This document shows positions 1 through 7,333 of a stretch of DNA of 32,782 bases, piece by piece. The position numbers and the translations under genes were made by a program. Position 1 is the stretch's first letter. The number at the start of each line of letters is the position of its first letter. The stretch spans positions 1-32,782 of the forward strand of contig CANQYV010000017.1 of the NCBI GenBank assembly GCA_947628165.1, in the 5' to 3' direction. The notes under the pieces were generated by a model. The model did no database searches. It saw nothing but the letters and a program-made list of their open reading frames with translations, and had not been told where the DNA came from. The DNA is from an uncultured Clostridia bacterium. Lineage in GTDB: Bacteria; Bacillota; Clostridia; Oscillospirales; CAG-272.

Positions 1-1
1 C

Positions 2-1051
2 ACGGTCATAACAAAGCTGCTCGACGCGGGTCTCTACCCGTACACGAAGCGCTACCTCGGCACGTTCGCAAACCACTTCTCGACGATAGGGCTTGTCGGC
101 ATGAACGAGGCGTGCCTCAACGCAAGGTGGCTCCGTTGCGACCTCACCGACCCGAAGGCACAGCAGTTTACGAAGGATGTGCTCAACCACATGAGAGAGC
201 GCCTCTCCGACTATCAGGAGAAGTACGGCGACCTCTTCAATCTCGAGGCGACCCCGGCTGAGTCCACGTCGTACCGCCTCGCTAAGCATGACAAGGAGCA
301 GTACCCTGACATCATCACGGCAAACGAGCGCTGCGGGACGCCGTATTACACGAACAGCTCGCATCTGCCCGTCGGCTTTACCGACGACGTATTCTCCGCG
401 CTCGACATACAGGACGAGCTTCAGACGCTCTACACGTCCGGCACCGTTTTCCACGCGTTTCTCGGCGAGAGACTTCCCGACTGGCGCTCGACGGCGGCGC
501 TCGTCCGCAAGATAGCGGAGAACTACAAGCTGCCGTACTACACGATGTCGCCGACGTACTCGATCTGCCCCGAGCACGGATATATAGTCGGAGAGCACTT
601 CGAGTGCCCGGAGTGCGGAGCTGAGACCGAGGTATACAGCCGCATCACGGGCTACTACCGCCCGGTCCGCAACTGGAACGCGGGCAAGGCTCAGGAGTTC
701 CGCGACAGGCTCGAATACGACGTCGGCGCGTTCATACAGAACGAGGTGCCCGAAAATACGTCCGCATCTGCGGAAAATGAGCCCGCAGAGCAGTTGGTGG
801 CGTCCGGCGGGGAGAACCTCTACCTCTTCACGACCGCGACGTGCCCGAACTGCAAGATAGCGGTATCTCTGCTCGACCGCGCCGGAATCGGCTACGATAA
901 GCTCCTGGCGGAGGAGGACCGCGAGCTCACAAAGGAGTTCGGCATACGCCAGGCGCCGACGCTCGTCGTCGTCAGAGGAGACGATACGGAGAAATACGCA
1001 GGCGTCGCAAACATCAAGCGCTATATAGCCGGAGAACCCGCGAAGGCATAA
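2..1051 (+). CDS. nrdD: Anaerobic (class III) ribonucleoside-triphosphate reductase, C-terminal part, fused to a thioredoxin/glutaredoxin-like domain (5'-partial)
   Basis: The reading frame is open from the left edge, so only the C-terminal ~349 residues are visible. NrdD makes deoxyribonucleotides anaerobically with a glycyl radical installed by NrdG. Numbering from the Met at 101: a zinc-site pattern CPEHG/CPECG lies at residues 156-172, and the radical loop RITGYY puts the expected radical Gly at residue 184 (650-652). After an acidic, Ala/Glu-rich linker (~206-236) the protein continues into a thioredoxin/glutaredoxin-like domain (~239-312) with a CPNC active site (Cys248, Cys251) and a cis-Pro segment (QAPTL). 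Ordinary NrdD ends shortly after the glycyl loop. Class III enzymes use either formate or thioredoxin-type reductants, so the fusion suggests a built-in reductant; that is inference. A TrxR homologue follows at 1137. No nrdG is in view. The N-terminal catalytic and ATP-cone regions lie outside the window. Confidence 0.93.
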   Translation, partial: TVITKLLDAGLYPYTKRYLGTFANHFSTIGLVGMNEACLNARWLRCDLTDPKAQQFTKDVLNHMRERLSDYQEKYGDLFNLEATPAESTSYRLAKHDKEQYPDIITANERCGTPYYTNSSHLPVGFTDDVFSALDIQDELQTLYTSGTVFHAFLGERLPDWRSTAALVRKIAENYKLPYYTMSPTYSICPEHGYIVGEHFECPECGAETEVYSRITGYYRPVRNWNAGKAQEFRDRLEYDVGAFIQNEVPENTSASAENEPAEQLVASGGENLYLFTTATCPNCKIAVSLLDRAGIGYDKLLAEEDRELTKEFGIRQAPTLVVVRGDDTEKYAGVANIKRYIAGEPAKA

Positions 1052-1060
1052 GAAAAGCTT

Positions 1061-1122
1061 CGGGGGAGGGGGAAAACTCCCTCCCCCGTCGTCGGTTTTA
1101 AGGCTCCCCGGAGCCTTTTTTA
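1061..1122 (+). terminator. Tandem hairpins after nrdD, the second with a T-tract
   Basis: A perfect 10-bp stem (1061-1070 with 1079-1088) lacks a T-run. A second stem (AGGCTC/GAGCCT, 1101-1106 with 1111-1116) is followed directly by TTTTTT, as in a Rho-independent terminator. It ends only about 14 nt before the trxB start codon, so trxB must depend on read-through or on a promoter upstream of the hairpins. Confidence 0.7.
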
Positions 1123-1136
1123 TTGGAGGAAAGTAT

Positions 1137-2057
1137 ATGTACGATATTATTATAATAGGCGCGGGTCCCGCGGGGCTCACGGCGGCGATATACGCGCGGC
1201 GGTCGGAGAAGAGCGTGCTTCTGCTTGAAAAGGCGGCGTTCGGCGGGCAGATGACGTATTCCCCGAAGATAGAGAATTATCCAGGCCTTCAGTCCGCATC
1301 AGGCAACGAGATCGCGGACGCGATGGTGACGCAGGCGCTCGAACTCGGAGCCGAAACGGAGCTTGAGGAAGTCACTGGCATCACGGAGGGCGGCGCGCCC
1401 GACTATGTCAAGACCGTGCGCTGCGAGAGCGGCGCCGAGTATGAGGCGCGCGCCGTGATAATCGCGGCGGGTGCGGAGCACAGGCGGCTCGGCGTTCCGG
1501 GAGAGGCGGAGCTTATAGGAGAGGGCGTGTCGTTCTGCGCCGTGTGCGACGGCGCGTTCTACCGCGGGCGCGACGTCGCCGTTGTCGGCGGGGGCAACTC
1601 CGCGCTCGGCGAGGCGCTGATGCTTGCAGACGGCTGCAAAAGCGTCACGGTGATTCAGAACCTCGATTTTCTGACGGGGGAGAAGACGCTTCAGAACTCG
1701 CTCCTTTCCCGCGAAAACGTAAACGTCATATGCGGCGTCACGGTCGATAAGTTCATAAAGCGTGACGACGGCAGCTTCGGCGGCGTCACCGTGAAGCACA
1801 CGGCGGACGGGAGGACGGAGGATATCGTCTGCGACGGCGCGTTCGTCGCCGTCGGGCTTGAGCCGAAGAATAAGCCGTTCGAGTCGATGACGAGCCTTGA
1901 CGAGGCGGGATATATCATGTCGGACGAGACGTGCGTCACGGAGACGCCGGGCGTTTTCGTCGCCGGAGACTGCCGCACAAAGACCGTTCGCCAGATAACG
2001 ACGGCGACCGCAGACGGCGCCGCCGCAGCAGTCGCCGCGTGCAGATATCTCGGGTGA
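1137..2057 (+). CDS. trxB: Thioredoxin-disulfide reductase homologue (low-Mr TrxR family) with an altered pyridine-nucleotide site
   Basis: A 306-residue FAD flavoprotein, the usual length for bacterial TrxR. The FAD dinucleotide motif GAGPAG is at residues 8-13. The redox pair CAVC (Cys134, Cys137) sits in a CAVCDG context. The second nucleotide motif is GGGNSA (151-156), and the C-terminal FAD segment is VAGDCR with RQITTATADG (275-294). Canonical NADPH-dependent TrxR has HRRxxxR about 20 residues after GGGNTA; here that place reads VIQNLDFLTGEK (172-183), with no Arg pair. NADH, ferredoxin or another donor is therefore possible. Start: ATG at 1137, with GGAGG at 1125-1129. It follows the nrdD-thioredoxin fusion closely, so the likely client is that fused domain (inference). 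A strong terminator follows. Confidence 0.9.
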   Translation: MYDIIIIGAGPAGLTAAIYARRSEKSVLLLEKAAFGGQMTYSPKIENYPGLQSASGNEIADAMVTQALELGAETELEEVTGITEGGAPDYVKTVRCESGAEYEARAVIIAAGAEHRRLGVPGEAELIGEGVSFCAVCDGAFYRGRDVAVVGGGNSALGEALMLADGCKSVTVIQNLDFLTGEKTLQNSLLSRENVNVICGVTVDKFIKRDDGSFGGVTVKHTADGRTEDIVCDGAFVAVGLEPKNKPFESMTSLDEAGYIMSDETCVTETPGVFVAGDCRTKTVRQITTATADGAAAAVAACRYLG

Positions 2058-2072
2058 GAGGATAAAATAAAA

Positions 2073-2133
2073 CGGGGGAAGGGCTTTCCGGCGCGTCTGC
2101 GGCGGCAATGAAAGCCTTTTCCCCGATTTTTTT
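2073..2133 (+). terminator. Rho-independent terminator after trxB
   Basis: A 16-bp stem (2073-2088 with 2110-2125, two G-U pairs) is followed by ATTTTTTT. It begins 15 nt after the trxB stop and closes the nrdD-trxB transcript. Confidence 0.88.
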
Positions 2134-2207
2134 CGCCTGTGCATGCTCACGGCGCGGAGATTGATAAATTTTCCGCTCCCCGTCACCGTTATTTCACATG
2201 ACCGACA

Positions 2208-2235
2208 TTGTATCTTTACGTTATTTGGGTAAAAT
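2208..2235 (+). promoter_or_regulatory. Possible sigma-A promoter for the beta-helix lipoprotein
   Basis: TTGTAT (2208-2213), 16 nt, TAAAAT (2230-2235), placed 32 nt before the start codon. The -35 box is weak, so this is a candidate only. Confidence 0.35.
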
Positions 2236-2267
2236 CACATCATAAAATTTCTTTGGAGCGTGCGCTC

Positions 2268-4136
2268 ATGAAAAAATATAAATTTGTGCCGGCAGCCATG
2301 GCGGTTTGCCTTATTTTGTGCGGATGCAGTCCCGCGGTTTCTAAAAACGGGGGCGACGAGACCGGCGGCGTGACGGGAGAAAATAACGATATAAAAGCGC
2401 CGTCGGATACGTCGGGAAATAATGACGTCGTGACGAGCATCGACCCCGATGATGTGTTCTCCGCCCGCGACCTCGAAACCGATTACGACGAGGACGGCGC
2501 CGTCAGGCTGACGCTGTCGGAAGGCGAAAACCTGATAACGGAGGCGGGCGTCTACATCCTCTCCGGAAATGTGAAAAACGGCTCCGTCAAAATTGAGGCG
2601 GAGAAGAGCGACAAGATACAGCTTGTGCTCGACGGCGTCGACATAACGAACGAGGGCTCCGCGGCGCTGTATGTGAAAAGCGCAGACAAGGTTTTCGTCA
2701 CGCTTGCCAGGGGGAGCGAGAATTTCCTTTCGTCAAAAGGGGAGTTTTCACCCGATACCGACGCCGAAACGGGCGATACCGTAAACGTCGACGGCGCGGT
2801 CTTCTCACGCGAGGATATAACCTTCAACGGCGAAGGAAAGCTGACGGTCAGCTCCGAGAAGGGCGACGGGATAGTCTCGAAGGACGACCTGAAAATAACG
2901 GGCGGCGAATTCTCCGTCAGCGCGCCCGAGGGGCACGCGCTCTCGGGCAAGGACTGCGCCGCCGTCGCGGGCGGCACGCTGACGCTCGTCTCCGGCAAGG
3001 ACGGCATACGCTCCGAAAACGACGAAGACGCGGAGCGCGGGAACGTTGTCATAACGGGCGGCAGCTTTGAAATAACAGCCGACGGGGACGGAATATACGC
3101 AGGCAGGGAATTGAATATTTCCGGCGGTGAGATAAACGTGACCGCGGGCGGCGGCAGCAAAAACGGCGAGCAGCACACGGACGGCATGTGGGGCGGTTTC
3201 GGCGGTTTTGGCGGCTTCGGAGGCTCCTCCGGCACGTCGGACGACACCGTCAGCCAAAAGGGAATAAAGGGCGGCGTCGCCGTGTCCGTTTCGGGCGGCG
3301 TCATAACGGTCGACACGGCAGATGACGCGGTCCACAGCGACGGGAACGTGAATATTTCGGGCGGCACGGTCTCTATTTCCTCCGGCGACGACGGGATACA
3401 CGCGGACGGCAGTGTCGTCATCTCGGGCGGCAGCGTCGACATAAAGAAGAGCTATGAGGGCATAGAGGGCAAAACGATAACCGTCTCGGACGGTGAGGTG
3501 AGCGTTGTTTCCGATGACGACGGCTTCAACGCCTCCGACGGAACGGGTGATACAGGCGGAATGTTCGGTGGAGGACGCCCCGGAGCCCCGTCGGGAACGG
3601 AGACGGAGAGCGGGACGGAAGTATACCTGCTCATTTCGGGAGGAAGAGTATATGTAAACGCGTCAGGCGACGGGCTCGATTCAAACGGCGCGCTCTTTGT
3701 CGAGGGCGGCGAGACTTACGTCGACGGCCCGACGAACAGCGGCAACGGCGCGCTCGACTACGCGACGGAGGGCAAGATCACTGGCGGCATAGTCGTTGCG
3801 GTCGGAGCCTCCGGAATGGCGGAGAATTTCGGCTCATCCTCGACACAGGGGGCCATTATGTATAACGTCGGCAGCAGCAGTGGCGGCAAAGTGACGCTCA
3901 CGGGCGAAAACGGAGATGTGATGGCAGAGTTTCAGCCCGCAAAGTCGTATAATTCCGTCGTGATAAGCGCGCCCGGGATAAAAGAAGGCGGCGAATACAC
4001 GCTTAAGGTCGGCGGAAGCTCGTATGAAATAAAAATGACCTCTCTCATCTACGGAGAGGGAGGCGGCTTCGGCGGCGGACCCGGAGGCGGGGGCGGAAGG
4101 CCCGGCGGCTTCGGTGGTCCCGGCGGCAGACGCTGA
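2268..4136 (+). CDS. Surface lipoprotein with beta-helix repeats, Cthe_2159/DUF4353 (carbohydrate-binding domain) type
   Basis: A 622-residue protein. The ATG at 2268 is chosen because GGAG (2255-2258) precedes it and it starts a lipoprotein signal peptide: MKKYKF, hydrophobic core, then LCGC with lipid Cys20. From about residue 100 to 520 there are roughly nine short repeats of the form (I/V)SGGxxxVxxxDDGIxA, typical of a right-handed parallel beta-helix. A Gly/Phe insert (GGFGGFGGFGG) lies at ~309-318, and a very Gly-rich, Arg-ended tail at ~597-622. The family is named after a Clostridium thermocellum protein reported to bind polygalacturonate/cellulose, so a glycan-binding or adhesive role at the cell surface is plausible, but no catalytic residues are assigned. 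It is a single gene between terminators. Confidence 0.82.
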   Translation: MKKYKFVPAAMAVCLILCGCSPAVSKNGGDETGGVTGENNDIKAPSDTSGNNDVVTSIDPDDVFSARDLETDYDEDGAVRLTLSEGENLITEAGVYILSGNVKNGSVKIEAEKSDKIQLVLDGVDITNEGSAALYVKSADKVFVTLARGSENFLSSKGEFSPDTDAETGDTVNVDGAVFSREDITFNGEGKLTVSSEKGDGIVSKDDLKITGGEFSVSAPEGHALSGKDCAAVAGGTLTLVSGKDGIRSENDEDAERGNVVITGGSFEITADGDGIYAGRELNISGGEINVTAGGGSKNGEQHTDGMWGGFGGFGGFGGSSGTSDDTVSQKGIKGGVAVSVSGGVITVDTADDAVHSDGNVNISGGTVSISSGDDGIHADGSVVISGGSVDIKKSYEGIEGKTITVSDGEVSVVSDDDGFNASDGTGDTGGMFGGGRPGAPSGTETESGTEVYLLISGGRVYVNASGDGLDSNGALFVEGGETYVDGPTNSGNGALDYATEGKITGGIVVAVGASGMAENFGSSSTQGAIMYNVGSSSGGKVTLTGENGDVMAEFQPAKSYNSVVISAPGIKEGGEYTLKVGGSSYEIKMTSLIYGEGGGFGGGPGGGGGRPGGFGGPGGRR

Positions 4137-4141
4137 AAGGG

Positions 4142-4172
4142 AAGCGGGGGGAAAGAGGTCCCCCCGCTTTTC
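4142..4172 (+). terminator. Terminator after the beta-helix lipoprotein
   Basis: An 8-bp GC stem, GCGGGGGG/CCCCCCGC (4144-4151 with 4160-4167), extended by two A-T pairs and followed by TTTTCT. It lies between convergent genes. Confidence 0.8.
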
Positions 4173-4194
4173 TATTCCCTCGTATCCGTATCGT

Positions 4195-4644
4195 TTACAG
4201 ATACTTTTTCATGCGCTCGATGTTCTGATTTTCAAAATCGACGAGTTCCGAGCAGAGCCTGAATGCCGGAGTCGCCTCCGATATACGGACCTGACCGTGC
4301 GTCGCCTCGTTCTGCGAACGCGTTATCGAAACGATGTCCGCGCCGCTTCCTCGTATCATCAGCTCCGCAATATGGGATGCCGACGAGTCAAAGAGCGTCT
4401 CTGCGGCGATGCCGGACTTCGCGGCGAAAACCTTGGACTTTTTCTCCTCCTGCGCCTCGATGTGCGCCTCGGAAAGTCCGTTTTTGGCGCGCTCGGCGAA
4501 GCTGCCGTAGCCGTTCATCTGAGTGACCATATCGGCTCTGAGCTGTTCGTTTTCGACCTTTGGCAGAAGCGCCATTATCGACTCCGTGCCCATCTTTGAG
4601 CTGCGGTAGACCTCGCAGTACATCTCCTTATCGGGTGTGTTCAT
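4195..4644 (-). CDS. Conserved helical hypothetical protein
   Basis: 149 residues from the ATG at 4644. Upstream in-frame codons belong to an extension rich in basic residues (4645-4731) that does not look like protein. The sequence is almost entirely predicted helix (MYCEVYRSSKMGTESIMALL; ASHIAELMIRGS; ENQNIERMKKYL) and acidic/amphipathic, with no signal peptide or membrane span. The layout recalls four-helix-bundle (ferritin-like or CotF-like) proteins common in Clostridia, but no metal-binding ExxH pattern is clear and I cannot name the family. The Shine-Dalgarno is weak (GCGGGA). A lone TATAAT on the minus strand at 4736-4731 could be a -10 box, but no -35 box goes with it. Real on coding character; function unknown. 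Confidence 0.75.
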   Translation of the reverse strand: MNTPDKEMYCEVYRSSKMGTESIMALLPKVENEQLRADMVTQMNGYGSFAERAKNGLSEAHIEAQEEKKSKVFAAKSGIAAETLFDSSASHIAELMIRGSGADIVSITRSQNEATHGQVRISEATPAFRLCSELVDFENQNIERMKKYL

Positions 4645-4793
4645 CGCTTTATCCCGCTTTTGTTGTTTTTTTCTGCGGCACCTCGCCGCGATATTATTGT
4701 GCGTCGGCAAAGAAGCCTTCATACCGTACAATTATAGACAAGGCTGCCGCTTTTTTATCATCGAAAATATTTTGGCGCACCGCTTCTTTATGA

Positions 4794-4822
4794 TTGACAA
4801 AGGGCCGTTTCGGGAATAAAAT
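4794..4822 (+). promoter_or_regulatory. Sigma-A promoter of the yitT-like gene
   Basis: Consensus TTGACA (4794-4799), 17 nt, TAAAAT (4817-4822). Transcription would start near 4829, 36 nt before the ATG. Confidence 0.8.
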
Positions 4823-4864
4823 ATATGTGCGGAAATAAAGAAATCGGAGAAACAAGAAAAACAG

Positions 4865-5743
4865 ATGAACAAGGAAAAAACTCCCGTCAATGTGCGGGCG
4901 TTGCTTTCGGAGGCGGCGGCGCTTTTGCTCGGCAGCGCGATATACGGTCTTGCAATCGCGTTCTTCATCGGCCCTTCGGGGACGATAATGGGAGGCGCGA
5001 CAGGTATCGCGACAACGATCAACATACTGTTCCCGCAGCTGACGATAGGTTCGATGATACTCGTCATCAACATCCCCATAATTCTTTTCGGGTTGAAGAT
5101 ATACGGATGGAGAGTTTTGTGGCGCGTCGTCGTCGCCGTGCTCATGACGTCGACGATGTCGAACCTGTTTGAGCTGTTTCATATGTCTATGACGGACGAC
5201 CCGCTGCTCGCCGCGATAATGGGTGGTCTTCTGCTCGGGGTCGGCGCAGGCATGATGATGTCTCGCGGCTACAATACGGGCGGCAGCGACCTCGCGGGCG
5301 TCATGCTGAAGCAGAAGCTGATAAAGAGCCTTTCGACCGGCCGCATCATATTCATCATAGACCTGTTTGTCATAGGAGGCTCCGCGCTCATCACGAAGAG
5401 CTTCAACATCGTGTTCTATTCCGTCATTTCGATATACGCGTACACATTTGCCGTCGACTATATAATAGACGGCAACAAGAGCGCGAAGATGTCGTTCATA
5501 ATCTCGGATCAGTCGGACGAGATATCGAAGGCGATCGCGGAGGAGCTCGACCGCGGCGTCACGCTTTTGCGCGGCGAGGGCTGGTATTCGCACACGGACA
5601 AAAACGTCATTCTCTGCGTCGTCAAGCCGCACGAGCTCTACCGCGTCAAAGCGACGGTCAAGCGCGTCGACCCGAAGGCGTTCATGATACTGACGGACGC
5701 AAAAGAGGTTCTGGGAGAGGGCTTTGCCGCAGAGGAGCTCTGA
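4865..5743 (+). CDS. YitT family membrane protein with C-terminal DUF2179 domain
   Basis: 292 residues. The N-terminal two thirds hold about five hydrophobic segments (around residues 14-36, 42-75, 80-100, 110-130 and 150-185) with the family-type GPSGTIMGGATGIATTIN and RGYNTGGSDLAGVML stretches. The C-terminal ~75 residues (from FIISDQSDEISKAI) are the soluble DUF2179 domain, which ends many YitT proteins. The family is widespread in Firmicutes and its transport substrate is unproven. The ATG at 4865 is preceded by GGAGA at 4846-4850, a long spacing of 14 nt. Its own promoter lies at 4794-4822, and a palindromic hairpin follows, so it is likely monocistronic. Confidence 0.88.
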   Translation: MNKEKTPVNVRALLSEAAALLLGSAIYGLAIAFFIGPSGTIMGGATGIATTINILFPQLTIGSMILVINIPIILFGLKIYGWRVLWRVVVAVLMTSTMSNLFELFHMSMTDDPLLAAIMGGLLLGVGAGMMMSRGYNTGGSDLAGVMLKQKLIKSLSTGRIIFIIDLFVIGGSALITKSFNIVFYSVISIYAYTFAVDYIIDGNKSAKMSFIISDQSDEISKAIAEELDRGVTLLRGEGWYSHTDKNVILCVVKPHELYRVKATVKRVDPKAFMILTDAKEVLGEGFAAEEL

Positions 5744-5747
5744 GGAA

Positions 5748-5782
5748 AAATATCCCCCGCGCATGCGCCGCGGGGGATATTT
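5748..5782 (+). terminator. Hairpin after the yitT-like gene (weak terminator)
   Basis: A perfect 14-bp stem (5748-5761 with 5769-5782) with a CATGCGC loop. The arms end in AAA/TTT, but no further T-run follows, so termination may be partial. Confidence 0.5.
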
Positions 5783-5850
5783 GCGGCGAAAACGCTGCAA
5801 AGTCGACAAAAAAAGAGACCAAAATCACGCGAATATATCCTGTTTTCTCA

Positions 5851-5879
5851 TTGTTTTTATCTCCATTGTGTGATAAAAT
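5851..5879 (+). promoter_or_regulatory. Sigma-A promoter of the PPi-type phosphofructokinase
   Basis: TTGTTT (5851-5856), 17 nt, TAAAAT (5874-5879), with TG one base before the -10 box (extended -10). The predicted leader is about 57 nt. Confidence 0.7.
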
Positions 5880-5942
5880 ATGCATTGGCTCGGAATTCGG
5901 GAAAAAGACAGATATAAGAAAATAAAGGAGATACAAAATACC

Positions 5943-7196
5943 ATGGCAACACTCAAAGGCGCAGCCGTTATCGGTCAGTCCGGCGGCCCCACCTCGGTCA
6001 TCAACGCGAGCGCTTACGGCGCTATCAGAACGGCGCTCGACAGCGACGTTATCACGGGCGTTTACGGCGCCGAGAACGGAATACGCGGCGTTCTCTATGA
6101 CAGGCTCATAGATATGGCTGCCGAGGACCCCGCGGAGCTTGAGCTTCTGAAATATACTCCCTCGAGCGCGCTCGGCTCATGCCGCTACAAGCTCAAGGAT
6201 CCCGATGTCGACGACACGGACTACCGCCGCATCCTCGAGGTGTTCAAAAAGCACAACATCCGCTACTTCTTCTACAACGGCGGAAACGACAGCATGGACA
6301 CCTGCAACAAGATAAGCAAATACTGCCTCAAAAACGGCTACGAGTGCCGTGTCATGGGCATTCCGAAGACGATAGACAACGACCTCGCGGTGACGGATCA
6401 CTGCCCGGGCTTTGCGTCGGCGGCCAAGTATATCGCGACGTCCGTCATGGAGGTGTACCGCGACGCAAGAGTTTACGATACGGGAATGATAACCGTTATC
6501 GAGATCATGGGCAGGAACGCGGGCTGGCTCACGGCCGCGTCATCTCTCGCCGCATACAAGGGCAGCGGACCCGACCTCATATATCTGCCCGAGGTCGACT
6601 TTGACCTTGACGAGTTCAAGAAGAAAGTCTGCGCACTCTACGAGGAGCGCGGCAAGGTCATCGTCTGCGTCTCCGAGGGCATCCACGACAAGGACGGAAG
6701 GTATATCGCAGAGTACGGTTCGGATCTCGCCTCACAGAAGGACAGCTTCGGCCATGCCCAGATGGGAGGACTTGCCGCATATCTCGCCGGCGTTGTCAAG
6801 GAAGCGACGGGCGCGAAGGTCCGCGGCATCGAGCTTTCGCTCCTCCAGCGCTGCGCGGCTCACTCCGCGTCGCAGACGGATATAGACGAGAGCTTCATGT
6901 CGGGCAAGATGGCGGTCGAATACGCCGTCAAGGGCGAAACCGACAAGATGGTGGGCTTACGCCGCACATACGACGAGAACGGCAAATACGTCTGCGAGCC
7001 CGAGCTCATCGACCTTTCCGTCGTCGCCAACGCGGAAAAGAAGGTCCCGCTCGAGTGGATGAACGAGACGCGCGACGGCATGAACGAGAAGTTCATAGAG
7101 TACTGTCTCCCCCTCATCCAGGGCGAAACGCAGATGGTGAAGGAAGACGGTCTGCCGAGATTTGCCCGCCTCAAAAAGGTCAGAGTCGAGGACTAA
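5943..7196 (+). CDS. pfp: Phosphofructokinase, predicted pyrophosphate-dependent (diphosphate--fructose-6-phosphate 1-phosphotransferase)
   Basis: 417 residues. It converts fructose-6-phosphate to the 1,6-bisphosphate in glycolysis. The phosphoryl-donor motif is GGNDS (113-117) and the catalytic loop is PKTIDND (141-147), followed by MGRNAGW (189-195). ATP enzymes have GGDGS and PGTIDND; an Asp in place of the second-position Gly and a Lys in place of the loop Gly are the known signature of PPi-dependent enzymes. Both are present here, so PPi use (reversible, energy-saving) is expected. The start is set at ATG 5943, preceded by AGGAG at 5926-5930; codons from 5880 overlap the promoter and are not credible protein. 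Monocistronic, with a hairpin at 7211-7234. Confidence 0.92.
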   Translation: MATLKGAAVIGQSGGPTSVINASAYGAIRTALDSDVITGVYGAENGIRGVLYDRLIDMAAEDPAELELLKYTPSSALGSCRYKLKDPDVDDTDYRRILEVFKKHNIRYFFYNGGNDSMDTCNKISKYCLKNGYECRVMGIPKTIDNDLAVTDHCPGFASAAKYIATSVMEVYRDARVYDTGMITVIEIMGRNAGWLTAASSLAAYKGSGPDLIYLPEVDFDLDEFKKKVCALYEERGKVIVCVSEGIHDKDGRYIAEYGSDLASQKDSFGHAQMGGLAAYLAGVVKEATGAKVRGIELSLLQRCAAHSASQTDIDESFMSGKMAVEYAVKGETDKMVGLRRTYDENGKYVCEPELIDLSVVANAEKKVPLEWMNETRDGMNEKFIEYCLPLIQGETQMVKEDGLPRFARLKKVRVED

Positions 7197-7210
7197 GTCA
7201 TAAATATATC

Positions 7211-7234
7211 GGGGAGGCGAAAAAACGCCTCCCC
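7211..7234 (+). terminator. Hairpin after pfp
   Basis: A 9-bp stem GGGGAGGCG/CGCCTCCCC (7211-7219 with 7226-7234) around AAAAAA. The downstream sequence is only moderately T-rich (CATGTTATTG), with a T-tract further on at about 7248. Confidence 0.55.
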
Positions 7235-7266
7235 CATGTTATTGAAATTTTTTAAACAAGGGGTTC

Positions 7267-7314
7267 GGGGGAAGAGAGAAGATGCCGCGAAAGCGGTATC
7301 TTCTCTCTTCCCCC
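7267..7314. repeat. Long 22-bp inverted repeat with GAAA tetraloop between convergent genes
   Basis: Arms 7267-7288 and 7293-7314 pair over 22 bp with a single G-U pair, closed by a GAAA tetraloop. It lies between pfp (+) and the DUF4430 gene (-). There is no good T-run on either strand, so it is either an unusual bidirectional terminator/mRNA-end stabiliser or a member of a dispersed intergenic repeat family. The adjoining GGGGTTCGGGGG (7260-7271) also looks repeat-like. Confidence 0.75.
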
Positions 7315-7333
7315 TATTGTCCCCACCACACAT

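Noticed and set aside
1299-2186. Long minus-strand open frame opposite trxB
   Set aside because: Arg/Ala/His-rich translation, no motif, fully antisense to a convincing gene; an artefact of high GC.
3190-3230. Tandem GGN repeats resembling a DNA repeat
   Set aside because: They encode the Gly/Phe insert of the beta-helix lipoprotein and are explained by protein composition.
4694-5809. 371-codon minus-strand open frame opposite the yitT-like gene
   Set aside because: Composition (Arg/His/Tyr/Asp-rich) is that of an antisense frame, and the plus strand carries promoter, RBS and membrane segments.
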